In this document: in pieces, positions 36,066 to 48,137 of the stretch
Numbering within the stretch: the stretch's first letter is position 1
How the letters are laid out: each line of letters starts with the position of its first letter
From: Todiramphus chloris collaris
Taxonomy: Eukaryota > Chordata > Aves > Coraciiformes > Alcedinidae
Reading direction: 5' to 3'
Length of the DNA stretch: 64,000 nt
Assembly: GCA_025345505.1 (NCBI GenBank)
Contig: JANVCC010000047.1
Span: forward strand, 7,571,429 to 7,635,428
The notes under the pieces: model-generated
Databases searched by the model: none
Told to the model about the DNA's origin: nothing
Seen by the model: only the letters and a program-made list of their open reading frames with translations
Translations under genes and position numbers: made by a program

Positions 36066-36124
36066 TTTCCATCCTTCATAGAAGTTCCATCCCATCATAA
36101 AAGTTTCCATCCTATCATTGAAGT
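36066..36124. repeat. Three-unit minisatellite, about 20-bp period
   Basis: Units of the form TTCCATCC(T/C)ATCAT(A/T)(G/A)AAG, repeated three times with small changes. Confidence 0.85.
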
Positions 36125-36291
36125 TCAACGACTTCTGACAAAAACAATAATTAACCTCTCTCTGCTCATCTCTACCTAACGTAAAAAAGGGAATGTCTGC
36201 TTGAACTGATAGGGGAAAAAAAAATGATTCCTTTTTACCAAAACCTATATTTTTCTCTGTTCTGAAATGTTAGGAATGAGCCATATGATAA

Positions 36292-36309
36292 TTTATATAT
36301 ATATATATT
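36292..36309. repeat. (AT)n microsatellite
   Basis: About eight TA units followed by a T run. Confidence 0.85.
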
Positions 36310-36818
36310 ATTTTTTTTGGCAAAACGTGTACAAATTCCACGCAAAGGAAGAATCCAGCAATTGGAAATAGTATTTCTGTGCACAGTTCACAGCACAGTT
36401 CACTCTTTCCCCAAATCTCTCATCTTCTGGTTCCTTCCTGATGACCCTGTACCAGCACTGCTTGCACTCTGCTTGTTTCCTTCTCACCATTCTTGGTGGC
36501 TTCTGCTCGCAGAGAGGGCCACTGCTCAGACAATACACCCCCAACTCCCTCTGCATGCTTCTGTTTCTGATTATCTCACAGACAGAGGCTCCTAAAGTTC
36601 CCCTCTTCTTCCTCTAACATCTAGCAGAGCAAATATTTAACCTCATTGATTTCATGATGGTGTCACCCAGACTCCCTTGTAACGGAGTATTTTGAGTGAG
36701 GAGCAGATTAGGATTTTTTTTTCACGAGTAATTTTCTCATCCTGTTGCCTAGCAGAGCTCCAAAACTCATACGAACCTCATCGTTCTTTGCTACAAAGCT
36801 GGGTTTGAAAATACATGA

Positions 36819-36986
36819 GCCTTCAGATAAGCTCACAACTGCTTGTGAGAACATCAAACCGAGTAATCATCATGAGCTTCATGATTACTACTTACCTAAC
36901 TAGACTGGTTTTCTAATTTTCTGTAAGAACAACAGATTAAGCTCAGTGAAAATATTTTATTCTTATAACTTCTCTACAGACACTGG
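36819..36986 (-). repeat. Right arm of the long inverted-repeat pair
   Basis: It ends TTCTCTACAGACACTGG, the reverse complement of the left arm's start. It contains the palindromic core CATGAGCTTCATGATTACT preceded by GAGTAATCAT. Immediate flanks (AAAAAAAAA right, GCGCCCCC left) show no target-site duplication, so it is not proven to be one end of a single transposon. Confidence 0.9.
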
Positions 36987-37840
36987 AAAAAAAAAAGAGT
37001 AAAACCACAGGAATTCAGTACTTTTGTATTCTACAAAACATACTACAAAAAATATGCTTTGTCTACTATTAATTTTACTTCTAAAGATGCTTTTCTGTCC
37101 CCACAAACGCTATATTTGGACCAAAAAGGGCTTGTTTAATGAGTCTTAAGATTTAAATACTTCAAAGACTGGTAAGATTTAAAGGAATTAAAAGCATTTT
37201 GTTTATTTATTTATTTATAACTCACCTGTGATTCAGCAAGGTAGTGCCAGGAGCTGGGAGATTCAGCTGCAGAGTTTGCATGCCTCTGGTACCTGCCAAC
37301 ATTTAAAAACGCTTTCCACCTTGGCTTCTCCAGCCCTCTCTTATGCAACCTTTCAACGAGTGGTTCGGAAGTCCCCAGCCAGTGACAAGGGGCACATTGT
37401 GACTGCTCGGCGGCTGAGGGTGGAGATGCAGAAGAATCTGTCTCTGTTTGTGCCTTTCACTGTGGAGGGCTCTCACAATCAGCGCCTTTGACATAGGGGA
37501 GCGCAGGGAATATACTCGGTAGGTATTGCCTGCTGGCAACGGTGACCTTCGGGGACATGACCCAGACCTCTCCTTCACTCTGGCAGTCACATCACTGTGG
37601 CGCTGGCCCAATGCGATGGGGACAGCAAGCTACAGGGCTTCAATGCCTCTGTCAACATCTGAAAGGGACTCTATTTTGTCTTCAATCTTCTAACGAAGCT
37701 GTTCCTAAAGGGCAGCAGGGATTCTCCAATGATTAATGCTAACAAGAGCACATTCTCTTAGCCATTTCTTTTTTCTATCAAGCGAATTGAAAAGGAATTC
37801 TTTTCATATACATTAAGAGGAAGCAGGAGAAGCTAGTTGT

Positions 37841-37893
37841 GAGTCACAGAATGGTAAGGGTTGGAAGGGACGTCTGGAGATCATCTAGTCCAA
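37841..37893 (-). mobile_element. CR1 3' tail stub
   Basis: GAGTCACAGAATGGTAAGGG, TTGGAAGGGACGTCTGGAGA and TCATCTAGTCCAATGC, about 50 bases. Confidence 0.85.
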
Positions 37894-38642
37894 TGCTGAA
37901 GACTTAAGGATATGAGCAGATCATGGCAGTTTATGTTAGATGTAATTTTCAGTGGGTATGGGCAAGATAAGAAGCATCTGGACAGAGCCTATAGCAAGCA
38001 AAAGCTGGTTATGAGCAGCCAGTTTAGACATTTCCAACACATTTTTATTGTTAGAAGTGAGAAATTCTTTTGTTGTGTTGGTGCTTGCTTCAGTCCAATT
38101 GCAGACCAAAGTTCTCCAGGAAGGAATATAGGCACGTGGGACATGTGCTGTGGATTTAGGAAATCCTGTGCTTCCAGGAAATGTTTGATCTCTTCTATGT
38201 GTACAGTACAAACGATTTGTGTCTGAGCATTGAACCCACGGGGTGTGACAATTCACGGTACATGTGCCTCAGAGTTGATGAAGGCCTCCAAGCAGATGAA
38301 TGCCTCCAGGAGCATTGGGCTCCTGGTGCATGCACCATAAAATTTATCCACTCAGTTCGAGTAGATGCCTCCAGACATTCCAGCTGTCTGATCATTAGGT
38401 AACTGAGCACCCTAAAATCCAAGGCAAGCCCTTCAAATTCCATGTGAACTCAGGCACATTAGAAATCAAGATGTATGGCAGCCCTGGATTTACTACTGTA
38501 ACACTACCAGCCCCTGGCATGAATTGTTTAGTTAAGCCACACAGTAAGTGTGAGGTAGACATGTTCATTCTACAGCTTGGTCTTACTCAAAGACCAAGTG
38601 TCTAGTGTCTAGCTAGACAAGTAGCAAGCAAGGATGAAGCAG

Positions 38643-38840
38643 AGTCACAGAGTCACAGAATGGTTGGGGTTGGAAGAGACCCCTGGAGATGCTCTGGTGC
38701 CACCCCTCTGCTCCATCCAGCAGGGTCACCCAGAGCAGGGGGCCCAGCATCGCAGTGTCCAGCCGGGTTTGGAATCTCTCCAGAGAGGGAGACTCCACAG
38801 CCTCTCTGGACAGCCTGGGACAGGGCTCAGTCACCCTCCA
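38643..38840 (-). mobile_element. CR1 3' end fragment
   Basis: AGTCACAGAGTCACAGAATG, GTTGGAAGAGACCCCTGGAG and ATCTCTCCAGAGAGGGAGAC, ending near a GACAGGGCTCAGTCACCCTC segment. It is the same subfamily as 51961. Confidence 0.9.
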
Positions 38841-39588
38841 ATCACATGCATGAAAAGGAGAGGAAGAAGCACGAACACATTACAACCTGTCTGAACCCTG
38901 TTACTGCACAAAGTTGACTGGATTCACTCGGTCCCTCCTCAGAGAGCAATCTGTAGTTGTGAGGAAGCTCTCACAAAAGGCGGTGGAAAAGCTGTTTCTC
39001 AGTTTTGCTTCCTACCACTCTGTCAGTGGGACTTCTAAGGTGAGCAACAGCCCTGTAAGGTCTCCCGACGGACAGCAGCATCCCAAGCCAACTGGAGTAC
39101 ATCAGGCCTTCATGCCTGTGTCCGCAACTACAAATACCAAGGTGAGGAGGACGGTGACGTGCAGACTAATCCAGAAACTTCTCCCACCATAAAATGGATA
39201 AGCCTTCACCAGCAACTCACACTTAGCCAGGCTCATTATTTATAACACAGCAGGATACAGTTAAAACTACAGGAAACACACAGGTTCAAGAGCTCCAATG
39301 AGGATTAAATTGTTCTCCAAGTAAAAAAGCAAACCAAAGAAAAACCCACAGGGGATGTAAACTGGACAGCGTTAAAAGATTTTTGGCTCTAGAAACACAA
39401 ACTAGATTTCCTAAGGAAAAGAAAAAAAATTAAAATACTCATGAGTCACGTTGGAACACTGGAACTTGAACTGGAACTGGGATCAAACTTTCTACAGCTT
39501 TCAGTACAACTTCTGACATATTGCCTGCATTTATGTGGCACTTGTGGAAGACAGTATCATTATTTTCATTTTAGATCCTTCTAAAGAA

Positions 39589-39985
39589 TCATAGAATCAC
39601 AGACTGGTTTGGGTTGGAAGGGACATTTCAAGATCACCTAGTCCAACACCCCCCTGCAGTGAGCAGGGACATCTGCAACTAGATCACATTGCTCAGAGCC
39701 CTGTCCAACCTGACCTTGAATGTTTCCATGGATGGGGCATCTGACACCTCTGTGGGCAACCTGTTCCAGTGTTTCACCATCCTCATTGTAAAAAAAAAGT
39801 CTTCCTTTTATCTAGTTTAAAACCATTACTTCTTGTCCTGTTGCAACAGGTCCTGCTAAAAATTTATCTTCATCTTTCTTTTAGGACCCTTTTATTACTG
39901 AAAGGCCGCATTAAGGTCTCCCTCGAGCTTTCCCTTCTCCAAGTTGAACAACCCCAACTCTTTCAGCCTGACTTCAGGGGAAAAA
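39589..39985 (-). mobile_element. CR1 3' end, about 400 bp, old
   Basis: AATCATAGAATCACAGACTG, AAGATCACCTAGTCCAACAC and GGATGGGGCATCTGACACCT, then a diverged body ending near CTTTCAGCCTGACTTCAGGG. Confidence 0.9.
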
Positions 39986-40139
39986 AGGAGCTATCCTTTC
40001 AACCAGCATGATTATTGTCATTATGGGACTCACACTATTTGCAGGACTTTCTCTGAAACACTTCAACAGACAAATTCAGTCACTTGGGTCAAATTAAGGT
40101 AACAACATAGAGAACTGGACCTTACTGGAAGACATCTAC

Positions 40140-40181
40140 TGCAATACATACAGTGCAAGCTGCAATACATACAGTGCAAGC
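40140..40181. repeat. Perfect 21-bp tandem doublet
   Basis: Two identical adjacent copies of a 21-base unit beginning TGCAATACATACAGTG. Confidence 0.93.
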
Positions 40182-40567
40182 ATAAGCTCTTCAAGCTCCT
40201 GATAGAATCAATGAACAGAGGCAGATACTTCTAGAGAGTTTACATGTAAACTACACGGGAGCTCAAAATCTTCCAATATGTCTTTGAAGTTTTCTTTGTG
40301 CTTAGTTTTAAGCAAAGTCCAGCTGCTACTTTCTCCCTTCCTGTAATTAATACAACCATTTAAAGTAAAAGTCGACACTCCACCCATCACGTTCCTTTCA
40401 AAGGCTTCAGGACCTAAACAAACAAGCAATGCTTATTGTTTTGGGATGCTGGGTTTTCCTTTAAATGTATTTTAATGCATATGGAAGGCAATGGTTGAGA
40501 TACAAAACAGGAGTATGTAAACTCTCTAATGTATTCATTTATAGTTTAGTCATGAATAGTATCAGTT

Positions 40568-40775
40568 ACAGAATCACAGAATTGGAAAAGATCTTTAAAA
40601 TCATCAAGTCCAACCGTTATCTAACTCTACCAGAGACACTACTACACCATATCCTTGAGCACCATATCTAGACAGCTTTCAAATACATCCAGGGATGGCA
40701 ACTCAACCACTTCCCTGGGCATCCTGTTCCAGTCATTGATAACCCAAACTTTGATTACCCTGCAATTCATGAGGA
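40568..40775 (-). mobile_element. CR1 3' end fragment, old
   Basis: ACAGAATCACAGAATTGGAA, AAATCATCAAGTCCAACCGT and CCATATCTAGACAGCTTTCA, followed by a diverged body. Confidence 0.85.
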
Positions 40776-41551
40776 AACATTGTGCTTAGTAGTCTTTGCA
40801 GGACTGGGATGAAGAGACATAAAGCAGCGCGTTGAACTTTTAAAGTGAAGCAATACACAACTTTTAAAGTTATTTATTGAAAAATAATAAAAAAAAAACC
40901 TTATGTGGTAGAGATGCTCTTAAATCTTTCAACAGAGTGAGGAGCAACTTTGCATTGTCGCTATAAAAATCCTGGATCCGATTCCCAGATAATAATAAAC
41001 TGTTACAACCACGCTGGCTTTAATTTCTCCCTCATGTTTAAATTCAGAACATCCTCCTACGTGGTACTGCTAAAGCTGAAGTTATTACAAATCACAAAAA
41101 TTTTGTGAGCAAATGTCCCTCTCACCATTTAGATTTCTCTCGGCAGCTCTGGGTTGGCTGTCAGGCAATTCTGAACTCATAGCTTGTATTTTCCATCGTG
41201 TATTGTACTTTGTGGCATACTGAATCAGGCAGAAGGAATGAAAAATTCACTGGAAAATGCCGCAGCCAAATAAAAACCAATATGTGCACATAATTCTATT
41301 TTTTTTTTTGCCACTCAAGCACATTGCTAGAGATTGGGTGAGTTACTCTGGAAAGAGTCCCAAGTTTTCTGAATAGGCTGTTCTTTTGTTAATGAGACTG
41401 CTTAATAAAGCATGCAGATAAAGAATGAGCTATGGCTAAAGCAATGTAGATGAATCTTGGAGAATATCTCAAAGCACCATATTCCTATTTCTACCTGAAG
41501 AAAAATGGTTCTGCATCAGCTGATATGAGAGTACACCAACATGAAAATTCT

Positions 41552-41730
41552 TAGAGTCATAGAATCACAGAATGGTTTGGGTTGGAAGGGACCTTTCAAG
41601 GTCACCCAGTCCAACCCCCTTGCAGGGAACAGGGACATCTGCAACTACAGCAAGTTGCTCAGACCCCTGGCCAACCTCATCTGCAATGGTTCCAGGGATG
41701 GGGCAGTGACCACCTCTCTTGTCAATAGGC
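41552..41730 (-). mobile_element. CR1 3' end fragment, left partner of an inverted CR1 pair
   Basis: TTAGAGTCATAGAATCACAG, GGTCACCCAGTCCAACCCCC and GATGGGGCAGTGACCACCTC. The body is cut off near 41730. Confidence 0.92.
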
Positions 41731-42073
41731 TGAACAGTGTTCTCACACTCTCTGGACAATTTGAGGCAACATGAGGCCTCATCTCTACCTCTATATTCCT
41801 TTCCATTTCTTTGTCTGCAGCTGTCCCTGAACTCTGTCTCTTTTCCTTCCTTTTCCTTTTTCCAGAAAGCAAGTGCTGCTGGGCTGGTGAGAACCTCGTG
41901 TTGAGGCTGAGCAAGGAGGGAAGCGGAGAAGGGCCCTCTGCAGAGAGGAGGTGATACCAGTGTGGAACAGGAGCACCTAAAACACTGGGCAACACATGGG
42001 GACTGCAGCTTATAGGTGTGTTCTCACATATTTCTCTAACCTCTAACAGCATTTGACCATCAGAATTCCTTAT

Positions 42074-42490
42074 CAGAATCATATAATCTTAGAAAGTTTT
42101 GAATTGGAAGGTACCGAGGGGTGGAACCCCTCTGCTGCAAGGATAGGCAAAGAGTTGGAATTGTTCAGACTCGAGAAGAGAAGGCTCTGGAAAGACCTTC
42201 TGGTGGCCCCCCCTTCAAGGGGCCTGTTGGAGAGATGGGGACAGACTTTTGAGCAGGGCCTGTTGGGACAGGACAAGGGGTGATGGGTTTAAACTAAAAG
42301 AGGGAGATTTAGACTGGAGAGAAGGAAGACATTTTTGATGCTGAGGGTGGTTACACCCTGTCCCAGGTTGCCCAGAGAGGTGGTCGCTGCCCCATCCCTG
42401 GAACTGTTCCAGGTGAGGTTGGCTGGGTCTCTGAGCAAATTGCTCTAGTTGCAGATGGCCCTGCTCCCTGCAGCACGGGTTGGATGAAGT
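42074..42490 (+). mobile_element. CR1 copy with a reversed tail stub at its 5' side
   Basis: From about 42112 the plus strand reads a CR1 body (GGAACCCCTCTGCTGCAAGG, GAGAAGAGAAGGCTCTGGAA, GGTTGCCCAGAGAGGTGGTC) to about 42490. Just before it, 42074-42111 reads like a reversed CR1 tail (AGAATCATATAATCTTAGAA and TTTTGAATTGGAAGGTAC). Two opposite pieces are therefore joined directly. Confidence 0.85.
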
Positions 42491-43783
42491 CACAGACCAG
42501 CCCCTCTCTACATCTAGTTCTAAATATTTATCAAAAGCTGAGAATCAAAGCAACCAGAGCACTTTACATTCTTAGAAAATAAATTATGGTAAAATCCCAA
42601 ACAACTAGGCAATGTTAACAGAACTAAATCCTCCTGACTCTGATGAACCTGTGGAAGTTTTGCTAATGTGGTGCACATTTCACCTCACTGGTTTGTTCTG
42701 CCTTGTTCTAAGCTGTTCTGGGCTTGCACCAGGTCGCGTTTGGAGACAGGAAAGAGGACTTTTGAGAGTTGCTTCTTTAAGCTGTGAGCCTGAACTCAGG
42801 TATCAAATCATCACGCGGTGGATAGGAACAGCAGAACTACTGAAACACTCCCAGGAGCTTTTAATCGACTATATAGGCAAGAGGTAATTCATCATAGCAG
42901 GACCACAGAGACATCAAATAAGAATTACGGAGGGAGATAAAATGATGTCTCTAAAATCACAGAGATGTTTCGCCACAGAAGAGGGTTAAAAACGCAAGAG
43001 CTAGTTTGTGACTCAGAGCTATGGTAGACCATGAGTAATAGAACTTCTGATCTTCTGTAAGTCCTACAGAGCTCAGCTGAGGTTTCTAGCTGAGAAACCC
43101 TGTACATACTCTTGGCTGGATAGCCTCTAAAAAGTAATTAATATTGCTATGTAAACATAGTAAATCATGTCTGAAAGCTCCCATGCTCACGTCACACGAG
43201 TAGGACTAAGCTGTTGATGTGCCCTCTGTCGTTGTGAGGACATGCTACCCTTCCTGCTCCTGCCTAGATAAGAGCCAAGATCCGTGATAGGAGGTGAAGA
43301 TTCACTGGGCATCCATCCATCTTTTAATGATCATGTTAGATCTTTCACAGTGCAGGCACTTTATGAATGTTGTGAGGCTGTAATGCTATCCTTCCCATGA
43401 GGACACCAAATTACTTATCCCTGCTTTTGATATAATGCATCTTGGCTGAATTGTTGCAGCTCTCTCGTGCTGGAGGATTTCCAGTCAAGGGCTATATTCA
43501 TGTCAGCTACAATTGATTCAAAATGCTTCCACGGGATCTCAAACAGGCCAACACATCTTCATGAGTTTAATCGAAACCAGAGATGATATATGGCTTTCTG
43601 ATAAAACAGGAGAATAATCATCCTTTTACCTTGAGTTGTTTGGTTTGAGTTGGCATCTCTGGTTGGTATGCAGCCATTGCTTTGACCAGTATTTTTTTCT
43701 GGATTTCCAGGCAGCTACAGATTATGCTTCCAAAAGGCACTAAGGTGGGGAGTCACCTAACTCCCTTTTTCAGAAAAGACTGA

Positions 43784-44213
43784 AGGGTCTAGAGCACAAG
43801 TCTGGTGAGGAGTGGCTGAGGGACCTGGGCTTGTTCAGCCCGGAGAAAAGGAGGCTGAGGGAAGACCTTCTGGCTCTCGACAGCTCCCTGACAGGAGGTT
43901 GGGGACAGGTGAGATCGGGCTCCGCTCCCAAGAGACAAGTGATAGGACAAGAGGAACTGTCTCAAGTTGCACCAGAGGAGGTTTAGGTTGGAGCTGAGGA
44001 ACAATTTCTTCCCCTTGAGGGTTGTCCAGGGCTGTCCCAGGCTGCCCAGGGCAGTGGTGGAGTCCCTGTGATCCCTGGAGGGGTTTCCAAGCCATGGAGA
44101 TGTGGTGCTGACGGACATGGGTTAGTGGTGCCCTGGCAGTGCTGGGTTAGTGGTTGGACTTGATGATCTGAAAGGTCTCTTCCAATCAAAATCATTCTGT
44201 GATTCTGTGATTC
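43784..44213 (+). mobile_element. CR1 3' end, about 430 bp, complete tail
   Basis: AGGGTCTAGAGCACAAGTCT, GGGACCTGGGCTTGTTCAGC, CAGTGCTGGGTTAGTGGTTG and ATTCTGTGATTCTGTGATTC. Confidence 0.93.
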
Positions 44214-46866
44214 AGGAGGGCAAATCCTATGGACTTAAAGGACAGTAAACGTTCCTGCATGCAAAGTCCTAGGCTTTTAAATCACAGAAGCACTTTTGAA
44301 AATTTGCCTTCAACTTAACTGCACACCATCCCATTCTTTGTCCTTGGAGTTCTTCTTTCCTTTGAGTACTAAGCTTGTTGAGTGTTGGGGGATTTTGACC
44401 ACCTAAAGTCAAGCCTTATCCTTTAAATTTGGCTTTGATTAACACAGCTGCTAGTTAGTCTTTTGCTTGGCAGGAGTTTCTGCAGGACTGCCGTAAAGCC
44501 AGCCTATTTGTGGTGTATTGTACCATTAATCTCCTTTTCCTTTATGGCATACATGCACAATATCCTAAGGGGAAGATTACTATAGATACATACAGAGTTC
44601 TACTCACATATAAATGTATGTATGAATACACAGCAAAGATGAGAACAAAGGGAGGGAATATTTTAGTCATCTCCTAAAAGCCTTTGTGAGAAACTCCAGA
44701 TAACACACAGAATGAAATGCTGAACCAGGGGATCAACATTAATTGGTTGCTTAATGAGAGTGCAATTCAAGATAAAAATGGAACAGATTTCTTTCAAAGG
44801 ACTTGGAATCATTTGGGTGGGAGAAAGGTCTGTCCAATTAAGGGGCTGCTGTATCATTATGGTCACCTACACACAGCTCACCACCTAAGATTTTCCAGAC
44901 TAATGTATTTGAGGAGACTTTTAATGAAGAAGGAATTAAAAGAGCTGTAGAAAATACAATGGTGCTTAGAGTTTCTAGGTTAATTTTCATTGGAATTTGG
45001 TCATGATCGTAAACCTGCATCAACAGCAGAGCATTTCCAGCTATCAAGAAACATCTGCACTTCTGTTTCTCACAGAGACTTTCTGAATTAGGGATCATTT
45101 TGCAATCTCACTGCAAAGCCCTGCCTGAAAGAGCTCTAACACCCAAAAGTGAGCTTCCTTTTCACCTCATGGGCAGGATCACCTCCGCTGAGAACAAACA
45201 GGAGCAAACCCAGCAACTGGAGATCCCTCAGAATTCTTTCATTCATAGGAAAAAGGAGCCATAAAATCACAAAAAAAAAGCCATCTGTGTGATCATTTAC
45301 ACCAGTAAGCCCTATCTCCCATCCTGACAGAGCACTGCTGGGCCTCATAATGACACTCTATTTGCTGAAGAAACTCTATTAGTACCAGGAGTTTAACTGT
45401 CCCATAGGAATGTCCCAATAATTCTGCTGATCTCAGTCTCTTTTCTAAACAAATCAATCAAGAATCTAGGTAGCAAAAGACAAACCTCTGGCAATATGAG
45501 CTGCCTGGATTTCCTGTCAGTGATGCTTCATGTTTGACAAGGAAAAAAGAAAGTACTTGCTCCTTTATCCTGATCAAAGCCAATTACAATCTATTATGTA
45601 CTCATCACGTTGGACCACGGTCATCATACTGTGCTGCTCTGCAGCATCAGATGCCACTTCAGACTTCCCTTTGATCCCCAGTATAGACCTTGTGCTGCCC
45701 CTACAAAGGCAATAACAGGGGAAGGAATCCTTGAAAAGTTTTCCCCAAGGCAAGGAGAATTATTTCTGCTGATGGTCATGACCCCAGCTCATGATATTTT
45801 GCTGCAGGGGGACTTTGGAACCGGAAGGGTTGTGCTGGCCAATTTCAGCATGTGCAAATTGCCACGGAGCAAGAACTGAGAAAAGAAACTTCTCAAACAC
45901 TCCTGATGTTTGCTCTGGAGGTGCAGAGCTCTGAGCGTCCCACCGGCGGGACAGAAATCGCCTGGAATCCCACCATGAGGGGTGAGAGAGCCTGTCTGTG
46001 AGGGCTGGTTTGATGGTCTATTGTTTGCATTTCTTTAGACTACAAAACCAAGCTTCCAGTTTCCTTAAAACAATGCAGACAAGTCCCAGTTGCCAATTCC
46101 CATGAATTTCTCCTGTTTTCATTGCTAAGTAAACAGTTTGAGCTGCTCTTCACCACTGCCCTGGATTTTTACCTGGTTACCAGACATAAGCACCTTCAAA
46201 CTGAACCCTTAGGAAGAGCTGGTGCTACCTGCAAATCCCTGCCTGCCAAGTGTACAGACCTGAGCCAAATTTGAGCACAATTTGAAAAATATGGATTAGG
46301 ATGATGTATTTGTGAATGGAAAAGCACTTTGGCTCATTTAAGCCATGGAATCTGCACGGGCACATCACTTAAATTGCCGGACCTGGCTTTCCTCCCTCCC
46401 ACGAATGATGATAAATCAAAAGTTTCTTTTTTTCCCTTAGGTTTGTATAAAGCTCTGCTTGTATGAGTCAGAGCCTGGTGATGCTGCTGAGCTGAAATAC
46501 ACACAATTACCACAAACATCCAGGTTGAGAAAGGCAAATTTCTGACCCCAAGTCAAATGAAAGCAAAAATGGGGAATACTGTGATTAATCCAATTTGAAG
46601 TAAAGGTTCTGCTCCGTCTGGAACAATATTCCAGTGGAAAACATTTTTTTAAGAGAATAACTGGTGAGAAAAAAAAATAGTCTTAAGAGTATAATTTTCC
46701 AGATGCACACCTTGTTCATAAAATCTTAAATGGGTTCACAGTAATAGATTCTTGAGGTGTATTTTCACCCTGCTCGAGTCCACGCAAACCATGTCTATGT
46801 CCATCCTGCAGTTGTTTTCTCTTGCACTGCATCCAGTTGTTCTTATACGGTGGGTCACTGCTGCTT

Positions 46867-46889
46867 TTTGTTGTTGTTGTTGTTGTTGT
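46867..46889. repeat. (TTG)n microsatellite
   Basis: Seven to eight units. It produces a spurious poly-Gln run on the minus strand. Confidence 0.92.
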
Positions 46890-47498
46890 CCCCCCCTTTC
46901 CTGTCTGGCAAAGCTGGAAAATTCCACTGGTGATAACTGAGAGATTGCTCCCCCTCCTGTCACTCCTCGTTTAAGAAAACAAGAGGGAGGGAGCAGGGGC
47001 TCAGAAGTTACTGATTTAGTAAATTCTGCAAGCCTTACCTCAGAGCAGAATAAAGCCTTGGTGTTATCCTTAAAGGAGTAGAGTGGAGACCTTGTGAAGC
47101 CCAACTTCTTCCCTCTCCTCTTCTTCCCTCCTCAGCCAAGGATCACCAAGTTGCACATTCGGGGAGCTATCTGACAGCCTGTGACAGGATATTCTGCCTC
47201 TAGTTGTGCAGGGGCTGCAGGAACAAAGAGCTTCTGGCCCGTGTGGGAAATGGACTGACACTGCTCCATCACTATTTAAAGAGTCGATGCCTTCAGGATA
47301 AATCCTCTTAGTGTGTTTTCCTGTTTGTGTCAGAACTTAAACCTTTTATCCCTTTCCTAAGAGGAGAAATAAAAAAGTAATCAGCACTAAGCTGAGCTGT
47401 AATTCAGGAGAGTCCCTGTGGGGTGGCTCAGTAAAAGGCAGAGACAATTTATGGGTCTTCTGCTAAAGTGATACGAGATGCTACCATTAGCATAATGC

Positions 47499-47516
47499 AA
47501 AAAAAAAAAAAAAAAA
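47499..47516. repeat. Poly-A tract
   Basis: Eighteen consecutive A. Confidence 0.9.
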
Positions 47517-48117
47517 GTCACAAACGACCAGATGAGGAGCTCTCTCTGCACAGAGATGGCTGCTCCGCCCGGAGCAGAAAGCCAGTGAGGGAGGAGAAGC
47601 GAGCCAGGGTACAGCTGTTCAGAAATCAAATATTTATGGAGCAGCCTTTCTTGCTTTTCCTACGGTGGGACGGTCAGTGGGAGGCCGAGATGAATGCTGA
47701 AAAAAGCAGGCACCAGGTTTCCTGTAAACAGTGGCCCAGACTTGGGGTTTGGATGCAAGATAGCAGAAGTCTTGAATTTCAGGGATGATTTTGAGCTACA
47801 GATGGGGGAGGAGGAAACACGCTGTGCAAAATTTTCCCTACCACCGGCTGCTCATGCCTAAGAAATAACTCTTAAGCATGGAAAGCATACAAGCTTTGCT
47901 CCCTCCACCAAACCTTTGTTTATCCACTGAAATGTTTAAACTGGTCTGTCCAATTTACAGCATTCCTGTTGTCATTCCTCCAGCCTGAAACACAGGAGGA
48001 AGAGCTGACTTTCTGGTTATAAGCTTTTTGATATCCTTCACTTCCTCCAAAAACATGGCTAAAGTCCTTCAGCAGAATGAAGGGAAAAGAAAGCGTGTTA
48101 TTTAATCAGAGAAACTG

Positions 48118-48137
48118 AAAAAAAAAAAAAAAAAAAA
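48118..48137. repeat. Poly-A tract
   Basis: About twenty consecutive A followed by a purine-rich stretch. Confidence 0.9.

Larger units (their letters stand above)
34866..36818. other. Spacer between the inverted-repeat arms
   Basis: About 1.95 kb. It holds a CR1 fragment (35283-35450), a three-unit minisatellite (36066-36124) and a short AT run (36292-36309). I recognise no transposase or other coding frame. The longest frame, 34910-35116, is low complexity and Lys-rich. Confidence 0.6.
36987..43783. other. No gene recognised; repeat-rich DNA
   Basis: It holds CR1 fragments listed separately and a 21-bp tandem doublet. A segment at 37230-37690 is richer in G+C and CpG than its surroundings without matching any repeat I know. 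Frames there are broken in all readings, so it could be a decayed retrocopy or a regulatory element. Confidence 0.45.

Noticed and set aside
34698..36986. Calling the inverted repeat a proven hAT transposon
   Set aside because: The outer CAGTG fits, but the 8-base flanks (GCGCCCCC-like and AAAAAAAA-like) are not duplicated, and no transposase remnant was recognised in the spacer.
46736..47104. 122-codon minus-strand frame with a poly-Gln run
   Set aside because: The Gln run comes from the (TTG)n microsatellite. There is no family similarity and no convincing splice context.
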